From positions 41,663-105,662 of the forward strand of contig JAJEHL010000008.1 of assembly GCA_022823725.1 (NCBI GenBank): a DNA stretch of 64,000 nucleotides, written 5' to 3'. Source of the stretch: Candidatus Latescibacterota bacterium (GTDB taxonomy: Bacteria; Latescibacterota; UBA2968). A program made the translations under genes and the position numbers. Shown here in pieces: positions 27,165 through 36,307 of the stretch; within the stretch, counting starts at the first letter, position 1, and every line of letters starts with the position of its first letter. The notes beneath the pieces were generated by a model, which was given only the letters and a program-made list of their open reading frames with translations, made no database searches and was not told where the DNA came from.

Positions 27165-27575
27165 CTATTTATCGGGTTCCGCTGTGGCATTGGTAATCCG
27201 TCTGATTCCCACACCTCTGACGAGGTCCAGAATCGACATCACATCGCCATAAGGCAATTGGCGGTCTGCCCGCAAAATCAGGCCCCCACTTTCATCGATG
27301 TCCGCTGCGTGTTGTTTTAATAATTCCCGCAATGTCGTTTGATCGACGGCCTGACCATCCAATGCCATTTGACCATCTGCCGATATGTTGAGAATATAAC
27401 GCCTCGCGTGCTGCGTTTTTTCCGCGTGTGCCATAGCGGGCAGCTCGACTTTGAGCGCGGATTGATCGACAAATTGCGTGGTTACGAGAAAAAATGTAAG
27501 CAATAAAAACAGGACGTCGATCAAAGAGGTCACATTGATGGCCGGGCGGCGTTTGCCGGGCATTTGCAATCGCAT
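27165..27575 (-). CDS. ExbD/TolR-type biopolymer transport protein
   Basis: 136 residues: a short cytoplasmic start, one membrane span (NVTSLIDVLFLLLTFFLVT) with the conserved Asp in SLIDVLF that carries protons, and a periplasmic domain ending in a DLVRGVGIRRI strand. It works with the TolQ/ExbB-like protein encoded two bases upstream to energise TonB or TolA. It lies 26 bases before the ECF sigma gene. Confidence 0.92.
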   Translation of the reverse strand: MRLQMPGKRRPAINVTSLIDVLFLLLTFFLVTTQFVDQSALKVELPAMAHAEKTQHARRYILNISADGQMALDGQAVDQTTLRELLKQHAADIDESGGLILRADRQLPYGDVMSILDLVRGVGIRRITNATAEPDK

Positions 27576-27577
27576 CG

Positions 27578-28201
27578 CTATCCACCTTCGGATCCTTGAA
27601 ATCCCCGGAGTTTTTTTAGCAGAGTGTTGGCGTATTTCTCAATTTCCAAAATCAGGCTTTCTGCCCGACTGCTGTATAGATTGTAAAATACAAGTGATGG
27701 AATTGCAATAAAAAGTCCGGCAGCAGTCGTTAGAATCGCTTCGGAAATACCCCCTGCCAGGAGATTGGCCTGCCCTACGCCCACTTCTGAAACCTGTTGA
27801 AAAACTTTAATCATGCCCAAAACAGTGCCCAAAAGTCCCAAAAGCGGCGAAACTCCCGCTACGGTTTCCAGAACTACCAATCCCTTCTGCAATACCCCCA
27901 TCTCCTGGCGGCCCTGATCCAGAATACTTTCTCGGATCTCTTCTAAGGATAAATGTCGATTGTCTAATCCCGCGCGCATCACTGCAGAGAAAGGACCTTT
28001 GTGTTGCCTGCAGACGTTCAAAGCCAGCCCAATGTCTTCGGATCCTTGAATATTGTCGATTACACTGACAATCTCGGGTCGGATGATGGCGCGACGGCGC
28101 AGTGCAAATCCGCGCTCAATTGCAATGCCCAAAGCCAGTACTGAGCACAAAGTCAGAGGATACATCATGAGACCACCCTGTTCAAATAGTGCCCAGCCCA
28201 T
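27578..28201 (-). CDS. MotA/TolQ/ExbB-type proton channel protein
   Basis: 207 residues with three membrane spans: one near the N-terminus (MMYPLTLCSVLALGIAIERG) and two in the C-terminal half (VSPLLGLLGTVLGMIKVF and ILTTAAGLFIAIPSLVFYNLY), the typical ExbB/TolQ layout. It forms the pentameric channel around ExbD. ATG 28201 (MGWALFEQGG) is preferred to the annotated start nine codons upstream, which overlaps the TonB gene. It is four bases after that gene. Confidence 0.9.
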   Translation of the reverse strand: MGWALFEQGGLMMYPLTLCSVLALGIAIERGFALRRRAIIRPEIVSVIDNIQGSEDIGLALNVCRQHKGPFSAVMRAGLDNRHLSLEEIRESILDQGRQEMGVLQKGLVVLETVAGVSPLLGLLGTVLGMIKVFQQVSEVGVGQANLLAGGISEAILTTAAGLFIAIPSLVFYNLYSSRAESLILEIEKYANTLLKKLRGFQGSEGG

Positions 28202-28205
28202 ATTA

Positions 28206-29060
28206 TTATCGCCTTTGTCCTTTTCCAAAAATTAAATATTCAAAAGTACCCACAATTTCGAGGTACTCATCCGGAAAATCGGGTGGTAATGCCTTGAATG
28301 GTGCCGAGAGTTCAACAGCTTTCAGGCTCGTATCGCGCAACAAGTCATGGCCCTTATAGTCGATCAGTTCGGGGCCTTCGAGCCGACCATCGCGCCAGAT
28401 TCTAAATTTTACCTGGGTCATGCCGTCGATCATACCCAACTCGAATGCGCGGGGTGGATAAATATGGCGGTCAATATGTCGCTGGAGATATTGCATATAG
28501 GGCGCATAGTCCCAGGCATACGTGCTCAGTTGCAAGCCACCGCGTTCGAGTGCACGGGTTTTGCGGTTGTCCATATCTATGCGCACTTGAGGCAGTACCT
28601 CCCCACCCAGCACTGCGCGTTCTCGATCTTTTTGCGCTTCTTCGGGATTTTTCTGCAACTCATCCTTAAAGCTAAAGGGATTGTCGGTGGTTTCCTGCGT
28701 GCGTTCTGCGCCTGGTGTCTCACTGCGCGACTTCCCCTGTGCTGGCGTCGCTATGTTCTTTGCCCGCGATATGCCATCAGAAAATGGCAAGTGGCTTTCG
28801 GGCAAAGGGGCCGTTTGTTGATCGCGAGAGATGTTATCGCGCTCTGCGAGCAATGTGGTTTCTTCGGGCGGGGCGTCGTCTCGATTTTGGGGCACATCGA
28901 CAAATTCAAATGTCAGAGGCGGTGATGTGGGTATTTTTTCTGGTTGCGGCGCAATGATCGCAGCCCGCCACAGCGGGTTCTCCAGGAGCAGGAATAGAAT
29001 GTGCAGCAGAATGGCTGCGGTATAAGCCCAGAGGTATGGATTGTTGAATCGCGTTGCCAT
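28206..29060 (-). CDS. TonB-family energy transducer
   Basis: 284 residues: N-terminal membrane anchor (YTAAILLHILFLLLE), a long Pro/Glu-rich linker and a C-terminal TonB domain (YPPRAFELGMIDGMTQVKFRIWRDGRL...). Together with the following ExbB- and ExbD-like genes it forms a complete TonB energising complex. No TonB-dependent receptor is encoded in the window. The linker is Gln/Glu/Asp-rich rather than Pro-Lys-rich, so it might be a TolA-like variant. Confidence 0.85.
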   Translation of the reverse strand: MATRFNNPYLWAYTAAILLHILFLLLENPLWRAAIIAPQPEKIPTSPPLTFEFVDVPQNRDDAPPEETTLLAERDNISRDQQTAPLPESHLPFSDGISRAKNIATPAQGKSRSETPGAERTQETTDNPFSFKDELQKNPEEAQKDRERAVLGGEVLPQVRIDMDNRKTRALERGGLQLSTYAWDYAPYMQYLQRHIDRHIYPPRAFELGMIDGMTQVKFRIWRDGRLEGPELIDYKGHDLLRDTSLKAVELSAPFKALPPDFPDEYLEIVGTFEYLIFGKGQRR

Positions 29061-29086
29061 GTGCCCGTTCTACCTTTAATTGTTTT

Positions 29087-30583
29087 TTAATTTGCCTCCG
29101 CGACTTCAATTGCTTGCGAATGCACCTTTGCCCAAATGCCCTGGAATAGAGACATGCCTCCTACGAAAAAAAAGCCGGAGGCAAACAAAATCAGGAATGG
29201 CACGGGGAAATACAGCCCTTTCGCAATCGAATATGTCATGGCGGTCAGCAGATAGAGACCGAGTCCAATTTCCAAGAATGCAGTTATATTTTTTTTCAGG
29301 GCGTAATTTTTTCGATACCAATTTCCATTTCTGCCGATAACGCGATATTTGGGGGTGCGGTTAAATGCGGTCTCGTGCCCTCGCAGAGCCTGGATTACTC
29401 CGCGTGCGTTGTTCAATGAAATTCCCATGCCCAGGGCGAGTACGAATGGCAAATACAGGATGCGCGATTTCCAATCCGAATAAATTTCTCGTTGCGAGTG
29501 GATGTAGTACCTCGAGATCACCCCTGTCGCGCCTACAAAGAGGGGAAAATCGATTATTACCACCCGGAGCCATCCCAGGTCTTCCCGCAGAACAATTGCG
29601 GGAAAAATGAGAATGGCGATCATTGCCATCAAACAATATGCGAAATTGGTTACCAGATGAAAAGCGGCTTCGCCCTTCACGCGCCAGGAGAGATGGCTTT
29701 TCAACAAGGTCTTTAGTGTTTTTTTTGCAGTCTGAACCGAGCCTTTTGCCCACCGAAATTGCTGTGACTTCCAGGCATTTACTTCCACGGGGATTTCCGC
29801 CGGTGTTACGGTATTCTCAAGATAGACAAATCGCCAGCCCGCCAATTGCGCGCGATAGCTCAAATCGAGGTCTTCGGTCAGGGTGTCGTGCTGCCAGCCG
29901 CCGGCTTCATCGATACAAGCTCGGCGCCAGACGCCCGCTGTGCCGTTAAAATTAAAGAATAAGCCCGAGCGGCTCCGCGCACCGTGTTCCATAACAAAAT
30001 GACCGTCGAGATAGATGGCCTGTACGCGTGTCAAAATGGAGTAGTCCCGATTCAGATGTCCCCAGCGCGTCTGAACCATGCCGACCTGCGGTTCGACGAA
30101 ATGCGGGATGGTTTTGTTCAAAAAGTCTGGTGGCGGTAGGAAATCGGCGTCAAAAATTGCGATCAATTCACCCCGTGCAACCCGCAATCCCTCTGCGAGA
30201 GCACCGGCTTTATATCCGGTGCGCGTTTTGCGGTGTATCAGCGCGATATCCAGTCCCGAACGTCGGAGTTCATCTACGCATCGCCTGGCAATGGCAGTTG
30301 TTTCATCGGTCGAGTCGTCCAGGACCTGAATTTCGAGGCGGTCGGTTGGATAATCCATTTTGGCAACCGCGCGAATCAATCGTTCGACCACGTAGCGTTC
30401 ATTGAATACAGGCAATTGCACTGTCACAACGGGTAATTCATCAAAGGTGCCACGGGGAATGGGTTGTTTGCGACGGTGCTTGTAATAGAGGTGTACCATC
30501 AAGTGTCTATGCAGACTTACGAGCATCAGCAATGCAAACACCAGGCTGTAAGTGGCCAGCAAAAAGGATTGCCACCAGGCCAT
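29087..30583 (-). CDS. Membrane glycosyltransferase, family 2 (cellulose-synthase-like)
   Basis: 498 residues. An N-terminal membrane span is followed by a GT2 catalytic domain with the D, DxD, ED, QxxRW series: LDDSTDE, FDADFL, TEDLD and QQFRWAKG. Four or five membrane spans make up the C-terminal 180 residues. Such processive or ceramide-type transferases make polysaccharide or glycolipid at the inner membrane. ATG 30583 is preceded by GGAG; the annotated start 18 codons upstream lacks a site. It is the first gene of the long minus-strand run; the next gene (TonB) begins 26 bases after its stop. Confidence 0.88.
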   Translation of the reverse strand: MAWWQSFLLATYSLVFALLMLVSLHRHLMVHLYYKHRRKQPIPRGTFDELPVVTVQLPVFNERYVVERLIRAVAKMDYPTDRLEIQVLDDSTDETTAIARRCVDELRRSGLDIALIHRKTRTGYKAGALAEGLRVARGELIAIFDADFLPPPDFLNKTIPHFVEPQVGMVQTRWGHLNRDYSILTRVQAIYLDGHFVMEHGARSRSGLFFNFNGTAGVWRRACIDEAGGWQHDTLTEDLDLSYRAQLAGWRFVYLENTVTPAEIPVEVNAWKSQQFRWAKGSVQTAKKTLKTLLKSHLSWRVKGEAAFHLVTNFAYCLMAMIAILIFPAIVLREDLGWLRVVIIDFPLFVGATGVISRYYIHSQREIYSDWKSRILYLPFVLALGMGISLNNARGVIQALRGHETAFNRTPKYRVIGRNGNWYRKNYALKKNITAFLEIGLGLYLLTAMTYSIAKGLYFPVPFLILFASGFFFVGGMSLFQGIWAKVHSQAIEVAEAN

Positions 30584-30637
30584 ATAGATCTCCAAAATGA
30601 AAGTCAAAACAGATGTGTCACCAGCACAGTGCAGCAA

Positions 30638-30665
30638 AATATATGGTTTGGATACGTTCCGTCAA
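30638..30665 (-). promoter_or_regulatory. Promoter for the long minus-strand operon
   Basis: The minus strand reads TTGACG, 16 bases, TATATT, about 48 bases upstream of the glycosyltransferase start. Confidence 0.4.
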
Positions 30666-30735
30666 AGTATTTTGTGCCAATGTCTCCGTGTTGTATAAAA
30701 CATGGGGAAGCCCTTAAATCGCTTTGTCGATTACT

Positions 30736-30765
30736 TGACACAGACCGTTTGAGGTAACTATATTG
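30736..30765 (+). promoter_or_regulatory. Promoter of the ExeA-like ATPase gene
   Basis: TTGACA (30736-30741), 18 bases, TATATT (30760-30765). It leaves a leader of roughly 90 bases before the GTG start. Confidence 0.5.
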
Positions 30766-30860
30766 GATTGCGATAAAATAGGTGCAATGGACAGCGTTAA
30801 ACCACGGCTCCGATTGGGTTGTAAAGACCATGGTCGGACTTAAAATAAAGGGTTAAAACT

Positions 30861-31658
30861 GTGTACCAGGAATATTGGAATCTGACAGAATTACCGTTTG
30901 AAAGTGTGCCGGATCCGCGTTTTTTTTATTCTTCGGCAGATCACCAGAGAGCACTGTTGCAAATGTTTTACGCGATCAATACCCGCATGGGGGCTGCCGT
31001 GCTCACGGGCGACACGGGCTGTGGCAAAACCGTTGTGAGTCGCATGCTCATCCATGAACTGTCATCTGATAGGTATAAAATCGCGCTTATGAATAGACCC
31101 GGTCTTGCGCCGGAAGACTTTCTCCGGGATATGCTCGAGCAATTGGGTGTTGAGGACCAATCGAATGGAAAATTGCAACGCGCACTTGAGGTTCAGACTG
31201 TCAAAAGTGCCAATGCTGGCAAATATACGGTTGTCATTGTCGATGATGCCGATGGAATAGCAGACGACAATACACTTGGAGAGTTGCAATCTCTGTTCAG
31301 CTTTCAACGCAACGGGCGTTTTTTTCTTACCCTTCTCCTCATTGGACAGGCAGGCTTCAAGGAGCGGATCACTGGCATTGAGTCATTGGGACAACAGGTC
31401 GCGCGCCAATACCACCTCGCGCCGTTTAAGCGCGAGGAGACACACGCGTATGTGCAAACACGCCTGAAAAAAGCGGGAGCCGATCGATCCTTGTTCGACG
31501 AGGATGCGCTCGACGCGCTCTATCAAGCGTCCAATGGCGTTCCACGAGATATAAATAATATTTGCGATGTTGCCCTCTTGCTCGGTTTTGATGCGAAGGT
31601 TAAAACTGTCGGAGAGGAACAGATAGAGAAAGCTGTTTATGCAGTTGATAATTTGTAA
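30861..31658 (+). CDS. AAA+ ATPase, GspA/ExeA-like
   Basis: 265 residues. It opens with YWNLTELPFESVPDPRFFY, the start typical of ExeA/MSHA-type ATPases, then Walker A (LTGDTGCGKT), Walker B (VVIVDDADG) and a sensor region (LLLIGQAGF). Members help assemble secretion or pilus machinery, or act as transposition-type ATPases (TniB/MuB-like). No peptidoglycan-binding domain is attached, unlike full ExeA. The start is a GTG. It is followed after 17 bases by the first PhyH gene, but functional linkage to it is not evident. Confidence 0.85.
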   Translation: MYQEYWNLTELPFESVPDPRFFYSSADHQRALLQMFYAINTRMGAAVLTGDTGCGKTVVSRMLIHELSSDRYKIALMNRPGLAPEDFLRDMLEQLGVEDQSNGKLQRALEVQTVKSANAGKYTVVIVDDADGIADDNTLGELQSLFSFQRNGRFFLTLLLIGQAGFKERITGIESLGQQVARQYHLAPFKREETHAYVQTRLKKAGADRSLFDEDALDALYQASNGVPRDINNICDVALLLGFDAKVKTVGEEQIEKAVYAVDNL

Positions 31659-31675
31659 TGGAAACGGAGGACATT

Positions 31676-32428
31676 ATGACACCAGAAGAGAAGTTTCGAT
31701 TTGATTTGCAGGGGTTTTTGGTGGTTAAAGATGTGTTGAGCGCAGATGAGGTGGATACGCTGAACGAGTTGGCCGATGAGGTATGGGCCGCTCCTGCCGA
31801 CGAAAACGATGGGCACCGCCGCACGAGCCGCGTTTCAATGTGGGGTCCCGAGACGCAGGCGTTGTTCGATCATCCCAATGCGTTGCCGTATATGATTGAG
31901 CTGTTGGGGCCGACGTTTCGCGTGGATCACGATTATTGCATTTTTATGAGGCAGGGCGCGAGGCGCGGGCGGTTGCACGGTGGGCCATCATTGCAGGCGG
32001 GTGTGCCGGGCGATCATTGGTACAAATACCACGATGGCGTGATGCGCAATGGGTTGACGGTGTTTACGTATAATCTCGCGCCCGCGCGCAAAGGGGATGG
32101 CGGCTTTGCCTGTGTTCCCGGGTCGCATAAGAGCAATTTTGTCAATATTCCCAGCGATGTGCGCAATTTTGAGCGACCGGCGCATTATGTACATCAGCCC
32201 GAAGCAGAGGCCGGGGATATGATCATTTTTACGGAGGCACTGGTGCATGGAACAATGCCCTGGGAAGGCGAGCACGAGCGCCGGGCATTGCTGTATAAGT
32301 TCAGTCCGGGGCATTCGGCGTGGTCGCAGAATTATTACGATCCCGACGATTATCCCAATGTGACAGATCAGCAGCGACGGATTATGGAGCCGCCATCGAT
32401 TGGCGGGCGGGAAAAAGTCGTGATGTGA
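31676..32428 (+). CDS. PhyH-family oxygenase 1 (LHGG variant)
   Basis: 250 residues of the Fe(II)/2-oxoglutarate phytanoyl-CoA dioxygenase superfamily: N-terminal FDLQGFLVVKDVLSADEV, the GDGGFACVPGSHKSN strand, the distal iron His in EALVHGTMPW and an Arg in HERRALLYKF. The proximal motif is not the usual HxD: it reads RLHGGP, and the alternative downstream is YHDGV. Both put Gly where the carboxylate would be. ATG 31676 is chosen (ACGGAGG upstream). It starts the PhyH/sulfatase island. The substrate is unknown; hydroxylation of a small molecule is the default family role. Confidence 0.88.
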   Translation: MTPEEKFRFDLQGFLVVKDVLSADEVDTLNELADEVWAAPADENDGHRRTSRVSMWGPETQALFDHPNALPYMIELLGPTFRVDHDYCIFMRQGARRGRLHGGPSLQAGVPGDHWYKYHDGVMRNGLTVFTYNLAPARKGDGGFACVPGSHKSNFVNIPSDVRNFERPAHYVHQPEAEAGDMIIFTEALVHGTMPWEGEHERRALLYKFSPGHSAWSQNYYDPDDYPNVTDQQRRIMEPPSIGGREKVVM

Positions 32429-32444
32429 TCGGAAAGGGCATATT

Positions 32445-33401
32445 ATGGGGCTTACAGAAAAGGAAGTTCGACAGTTCAAAGAGCTGGGTTATGTCGTTAA
32501 GGAATCCATTTATTCTTCTGACGATTTGCAACTTCTGAAGGATGGGTTGACGGGCGCGGTTCAGGAGAAGTGCGATGCGTTGATTGCCGAGGGTGAGCTG
32601 GATCGCGATTTTTCTGAGGAGCCGTTTGAGACGCGGCTGACCAGGCTCCACCGATACAATCCAGAGGCCGCTCACAAGGTGTTGATGTCGATCTGGTCGG
32701 GCAGGTTTCACGGTCCGGGGATTTTGAAGGCGTTGCGACATCGTCCTTTGATTGCGTGTATTGAGGATATTATTGGTCCCGATATTATGGGTACATCGAT
32801 CTATCGCATACGTCCCAAGGTGCCGGGCTATTCGCGCGGGGAAGTGCCCTGGCATCAGGATGCGGGCTATTCAATGGCGCATTGTTATGAGTATTTGATG
32901 GTGACGTGCTGGGTACCGCTGGTGGATGCGACGCTGGATAATGGGTGTTTGTGGGTGATTCCAAAGGTGCAGGATAAGGGGATTATCCGACATTATACGG
33001 GGGGGCATGCGGGCTTTTTGGAAATTGCACCTGAAAATGTTCCCGAGGGCGCGATACCAGTGGAGATGTCGGCGGGGTCGGTTTTGTTTTTGACGAATTT
33101 GACGCCGCATGCTTCGTTTGAAAATAAGACGGATGTTGTGCGGTGGAGTATGGATTTGCGATATCAGGATTTTAGCGTGCCGAGCAATATCGGGGAAGTT
33201 CCCGAAGATTATACGCCAGAGCGCGAGCCAGTGACGATGGCGTGCCATCCGGGTGAGGCGTATTTTGTGATTCAGGATACGCAAAATCCCGGGCGAGAGA
33301 TGCGAGACCCCGGGGAATTTGCCGCGTTGCGGAAAGCGTGGGATAGAAAGAGGGTTCACGCCCCCGGGCGCGGCTGGACGCCGTTGAATGAACGCCATTA
33401 A
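32445..33401 (+). CDS. PhyH-family oxygenase 2
   Basis: 318 residues with a complete facial triad: PWHQDAGY (His and Asp) and LTPHASFENK (distal His), plus Arg in VRWSMDLRY for 2-oxoglutarate. The region GCLWVIPKVQDKG replaces the usual PGSH. It lies 16 bases after PhyH 1 and is followed by a beta-propeller glycosidase-like gene, suggesting a shared transcript. Cytosolic; no signal peptide. Substrate unknown. Confidence 0.88.
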   Translation: MGLTEKEVRQFKELGYVVKESIYSSDDLQLLKDGLTGAVQEKCDALIAEGELDRDFSEEPFETRLTRLHRYNPEAAHKVLMSIWSGRFHGPGILKALRHRPLIACIEDIIGPDIMGTSIYRIRPKVPGYSRGEVPWHQDAGYSMAHCYEYLMVTCWVPLVDATLDNGCLWVIPKVQDKGIIRHYTGGHAGFLEIAPENVPEGAIPVEMSAGSVLFLTNLTPHASFENKTDVVRWSMDLRYQDFSVPSNIGEVPEDYTPEREPVTMACHPGEAYFVIQDTQNPGREMRDPGEFAALRKAWDRKRVHAPGRGWTPLNERH

Positions 33402-33415
33402 ACATGGAGAATTAC

Positions 33416-34498
33416 ATGGGTGAAGTAACTTATCGGGTTGAGAAATTGCACGGTAGGCCAATTGTCGATGGTAGTGATGTGCGACGGCTCAGGATTGGGG
33501 CGGATCCCAATCGGTCGAGGTTGCGCGGCGATGCGATGTTTCCCACGGTGGTTCGGATTCCCGACTGGGTGTCTGCGGAAGACCGGGCACATCCGAGTGC
33601 GAATTATTATCTCTATTGTGCGTCGCATCACGGGACGAGTATTCACATGGCGTGGGCAGATCGGGTGGATTCGGGGGATTGGACGCTTTTTAATGCCGGT
33701 CGGTTGGATGATCCGCGTTTTCCAGGGCGCGGGGTTTTTGATTTGCGGCTGGGCAATACGACTGATACGATTGATGTGGTGGATGGGATTGTGTTGAAGG
33801 GGCATGTGTCGTCTCCCGAGGTGATTGTGGATGAGGATAGTCGGCATTTTATTATGGTGGTTCACGGGAGCAGCAATGATGGCCAGCGTTCATTTGTGGC
33901 GACGTCGAAGTCCGGGTTGAATTTTAACCGTCCCGAGGTGGGGGGTGAAGAGGGGCATGGATTGAAGCGGCTGAAATTTGCGGATCGAAATTATTTGCGC
34001 GTGTTTACCTATCATGGGGATTGGTACGGTTTTGCACAGCGCGGATTTTTTTTAGAGCCGGCTGATCCCGAACATCCGTGGGATGTGCCAGAGGGTTGGA
34101 ATTCGAGCGATCCCCTGTGGGTGTCTGCTGAATCGTCGCCTATTGAAGATGATCTCGTCGCCGATGGGCTGGCAGGCGATCATCTTCCCAATGGGGGCTT
34201 GGGGTTGCGCCACGGATGTGTGCGGGTGATGGAAGATGGCGAGACGCTGGAGGTGTTTTACAGCCGGAAATGGGAGGAGCCAGAATATATTATGCGTTCG
34301 ACTGTGGATTTGAGCGCGGGCGATTGGCGGACATGGCAGACGAGTTATCCCCCCGAAGATATGATCCGCGCCGAGGAGGATTGGGAGGGCGATGTGGTAC
34401 ACGATTCTTATGCGTTTAAAGAAGATGGTCAGTTGTATTTGTTTTATACCTGTTGGGAAGAGGATGCGATTGCTGTGGCGAAGCTGTACTGTGAGTGA
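33416..34498 (+). CDS. Five-bladed beta-propeller protein, glycosidase-like
   Basis: 360 residues with repeated blade strands (for example YYLYCASHHGTSIHMAWADR, SPEVIVDEDSRHFIMVVHG and LEVFYSRKWEEPEYIMRST). This is the pattern of GH43/GH32/GH117-type propellers, in which carboxylates from different blades form the active site. I cannot assign a family. ATG 33416 (MGEVTY) has GGAG six bases upstream; the annotated ATG four codons earlier has none. No signal peptide. Its company of sulfatases and oxygenases suggests action on a modified sugar. Confidence 0.65.
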   Translation: MGEVTYRVEKLHGRPIVDGSDVRRLRIGADPNRSRLRGDAMFPTVVRIPDWVSAEDRAHPSANYYLYCASHHGTSIHMAWADRVDSGDWTLFNAGRLDDPRFPGRGVFDLRLGNTTDTIDVVDGIVLKGHVSSPEVIVDEDSRHFIMVVHGSSNDGQRSFVATSKSGLNFNRPEVGGEEGHGLKRLKFADRNYLRVFTYHGDWYGFAQRGFFLEPADPEHPWDVPEGWNSSDPLWVSAESSPIEDDLVADGLAGDHLPNGGLGLRHGCVRVMEDGETLEVFYSRKWEEPEYIMRSTVDLSAGDWRTWQTSYPPEDMIRAEEDWEGDVVHDSYAFKEDGQLYLFYTCWEEDAIAVAKLYCE

Positions 34499-34546
34499 TG
34501 CGATGGTGCGATTTGAAGCGACGTAGGATTTTTGCAGCAGTACAAT

Positions 34547-34590
34547 TGCCCCCAGTGGTTTCGATTGGGATCTGGGCACGCTGGGGGCAT
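34547..34590 (+). terminator. Hairpin terminator candidate
   Basis: TGCCCCCAG and CTGGGGGCA form a perfect 9-bp stem around a 25-base loop. The T-run is poor, so strength is doubtful. It separates the first three island genes from PhyH 3. Confidence 0.45.
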
Positions 34591-34617
34591 TCGCGTTGAT
34601 AAATAAGGAGAAAGAAT

Positions 34618-35454
34618 ATGGTACCCTCACCTACTGCATGGGATGATTATCGTTTTGATCTTCAGGGGTATCTCGTTTTGGAGAATGTGGTTTCTCCAGA
34701 GTTGATTGCGGAGATTAATGAGACGGTTGATGAGTGGGTTGCTTTACAAGAGGCCGGACATAAGTGGATCGGCCATGTTCGCTGTAGTGATCCCGAACCC
34801 GTAAAGGGTCCCGATATTAAGTTTGCGAATATTATCGAGGGTGGACCAGCTTTTGAGGCGTTGATCGATAATCCCAACTGGCTTGAGTACGTGAAGCGCT
34901 ATGTCGATAATGATGGGTTATACATCTGGGCTAATCATTTGTCTGTGAGTCGGAAAGGTAGTTATGTGCCCGTTCATTCTGGCGGACACAACAAGAGTTA
35001 TCGCACGAGCTTTCGATATCATAACGACAATTTCTATTGTGGCAATTTCAATGTTCTGCTCGCGCTGAACGATATTGGTCCCGGGGATGGCGGTACTATG
35101 ATTGTGCCTGGATCGCATAAATGCAATGTGGTTAATCCTCTGGTTTTTGAGCATGAGAATGGGCGACATAAGACTGCGGTTGAGGAGACGAAACTGAGGC
35201 CCTATTTAAAGGAGATGCACCTCAATGCAGGCGACGCTGTTATTTTTACGGATGCCTGTACACACGGTGCCAGTGTGCGGACCAATGATGGCGAGCGGAG
35301 GATACTGATCTATCGATATACTGCATTTTGGATGAAAAATGCTACCGGTTTTGAGCCGTCAGCAGAATTGATCGCCAGACTTACACCTGAGCGCAGAAAA
35401 ATTATCCGTCCCATTGTGCCGATAAGACCGCCTGCCCAATCTGTGACTGCATGA
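34618..35454 (+). CDS. PhyH-family oxygenase 3
   Basis: 278 residues. FDLQGYLVLENVVSPELI at the start, GDGGTMIVPGSHKCN, and distal His in TDACTHGASVRT with Arg in ERRILIYRY. The proximal site is ambiguous: VHSGGHNKSY (HxG) or, 13 residues on, RYHNDNF (HxD). AAGGAG precedes the ATG. It is a close tandem paralogue of the next gene. Cytosolic. Confidence 0.87.
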   Translation: MVPSPTAWDDYRFDLQGYLVLENVVSPELIAEINETVDEWVALQEAGHKWIGHVRCSDPEPVKGPDIKFANIIEGGPAFEALIDNPNWLEYVKRYVDNDGLYIWANHLSVSRKGSYVPVHSGGHNKSYRTSFRYHNDNFYCGNFNVLLALNDIGPGDGGTMIVPGSHKCNVVNPLVFEHENGRHKTAVEETKLRPYLKEMHLNAGDAVIFTDACTHGASVRTNDGERRILIYRYTAFWMKNATGFEPSAELIARLTPERRKIIRPIVPIRPPAQSVTA

Positions 35455-35473
35455 TTTTTTAGAGGATATGACT

Positions 35474-36307
35474 ATGACACCTATGCCTGATAAATGGGAT
35501 GACTATTGTTTTGATCTTGAGGGCTTCCTCATTCTGGAGAATGTTGTTTCTCCAGAACTCATTGGTGAGATTAATGAGACGGTCGATGAGTGGCTTGCGT
35601 TGAGCGATGCGGGCGAGGAATGGCTGGGCAATGTTCATGTTGTGAAGAATGAAAGTACCAGTGGTCACAGTGTGAGTTTTAGAAATGTTATAGAAGGCGG
35701 TTCGTGTTTTGAGGCGTTGATCGACAATCCCAACTGGATTGAGTTTGTCAGGCGTTACGTCGATAACCACGGTTTGCATATTTGGATGAATTTTCTTCCG
35801 ATTATCCATCAGGGGAACCATGTGAGGTTGCATGCTGGCGGTCATAATAAGATGTATCGCACCAGTTTTTGGTATCATGACGACAGGTTTTATTGTGGCA
35901 ATTTGAATATTTTTCTCGCGCTGAACGATATTGGTCCTGGAGATGGTGGAACACTGGTCGTTCCCGGGTCCCATAAGTCCAATCTTTCAAATCCGCTGGT
36001 GCATCAGAAGGGGCAGGGCAGGAAGAATTATGTTCTTGAGCCTGGTGATATGGCACCGTATCTCCGAGAAGTCCATCTCAAGGCTGGCGATGCGGTTCTG
36101 TTTACGGATGCGCTTATTCACGGTGCCAGTGTACGGACCAATGAAGGGGAACGCCGCGCATTGATTTATCGCTATTCGTCTCATTGGACCAGAGATCGTT
36201 TTGGGTATGAGTACTCCGATGAGTTGGTTGCAAGGTTAACGCCTGCACGCAGAAAGATTATTCGGCCTATTGAGCCATCAAAGCCACCGGTTGTGCAATA
36301 TGAGTGA
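35474..36307 (+). CDS. PhyH-family oxygenase 4 (tandem paralogue of 3)
   Basis: 277 residues, strongly similar to PhyH 3 along its whole length (FDLEGFLILENVVSPELIGE; GDGGTLVVPGSHKSN; TDALIHGASVRTNEGERR). The proximal iron site again shows both RLHAGGHNK and WYHDDRF. ATG 35474 is chosen (AGAGGA seven bases upstream), not the ATG two codons earlier. A local duplication produced this pair; surface loops differ more than the core, consistent with different substrates. The stop overlaps the next gene by eight bases. Confidence 0.87.
   Translation: MTPMPDKWDDYCFDLEGFLILENVVSPELIGEINETVDEWLALSDAGEEWLGNVHVVKNESTSGHSVSFRNVIEGGSCFEALIDNPNWIEFVRRYVDNHGLHIWMNFLPIIHQGNHVRLHAGGHNKMYRTSFWYHDDRFYCGNLNIFLALNDIGPGDGGTLVVPGSHKSNLSNPLVHQKGQGRKNYVLEPGDMAPYLREVHLKAGDAVLFTDALIHGASVRTNEGERRALIYRYSSHWTRDRFGYEYSDELVARLTPARRKIIRPIEPSKPPVVQYE

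Noticed and set aside
31676-35454. Reading PhyH 1 and 3 firmly as halogenases
   Set aside because: The proximal iron ligand cannot be fixed by eye, since two candidate His motifs exist; kept only as a question.
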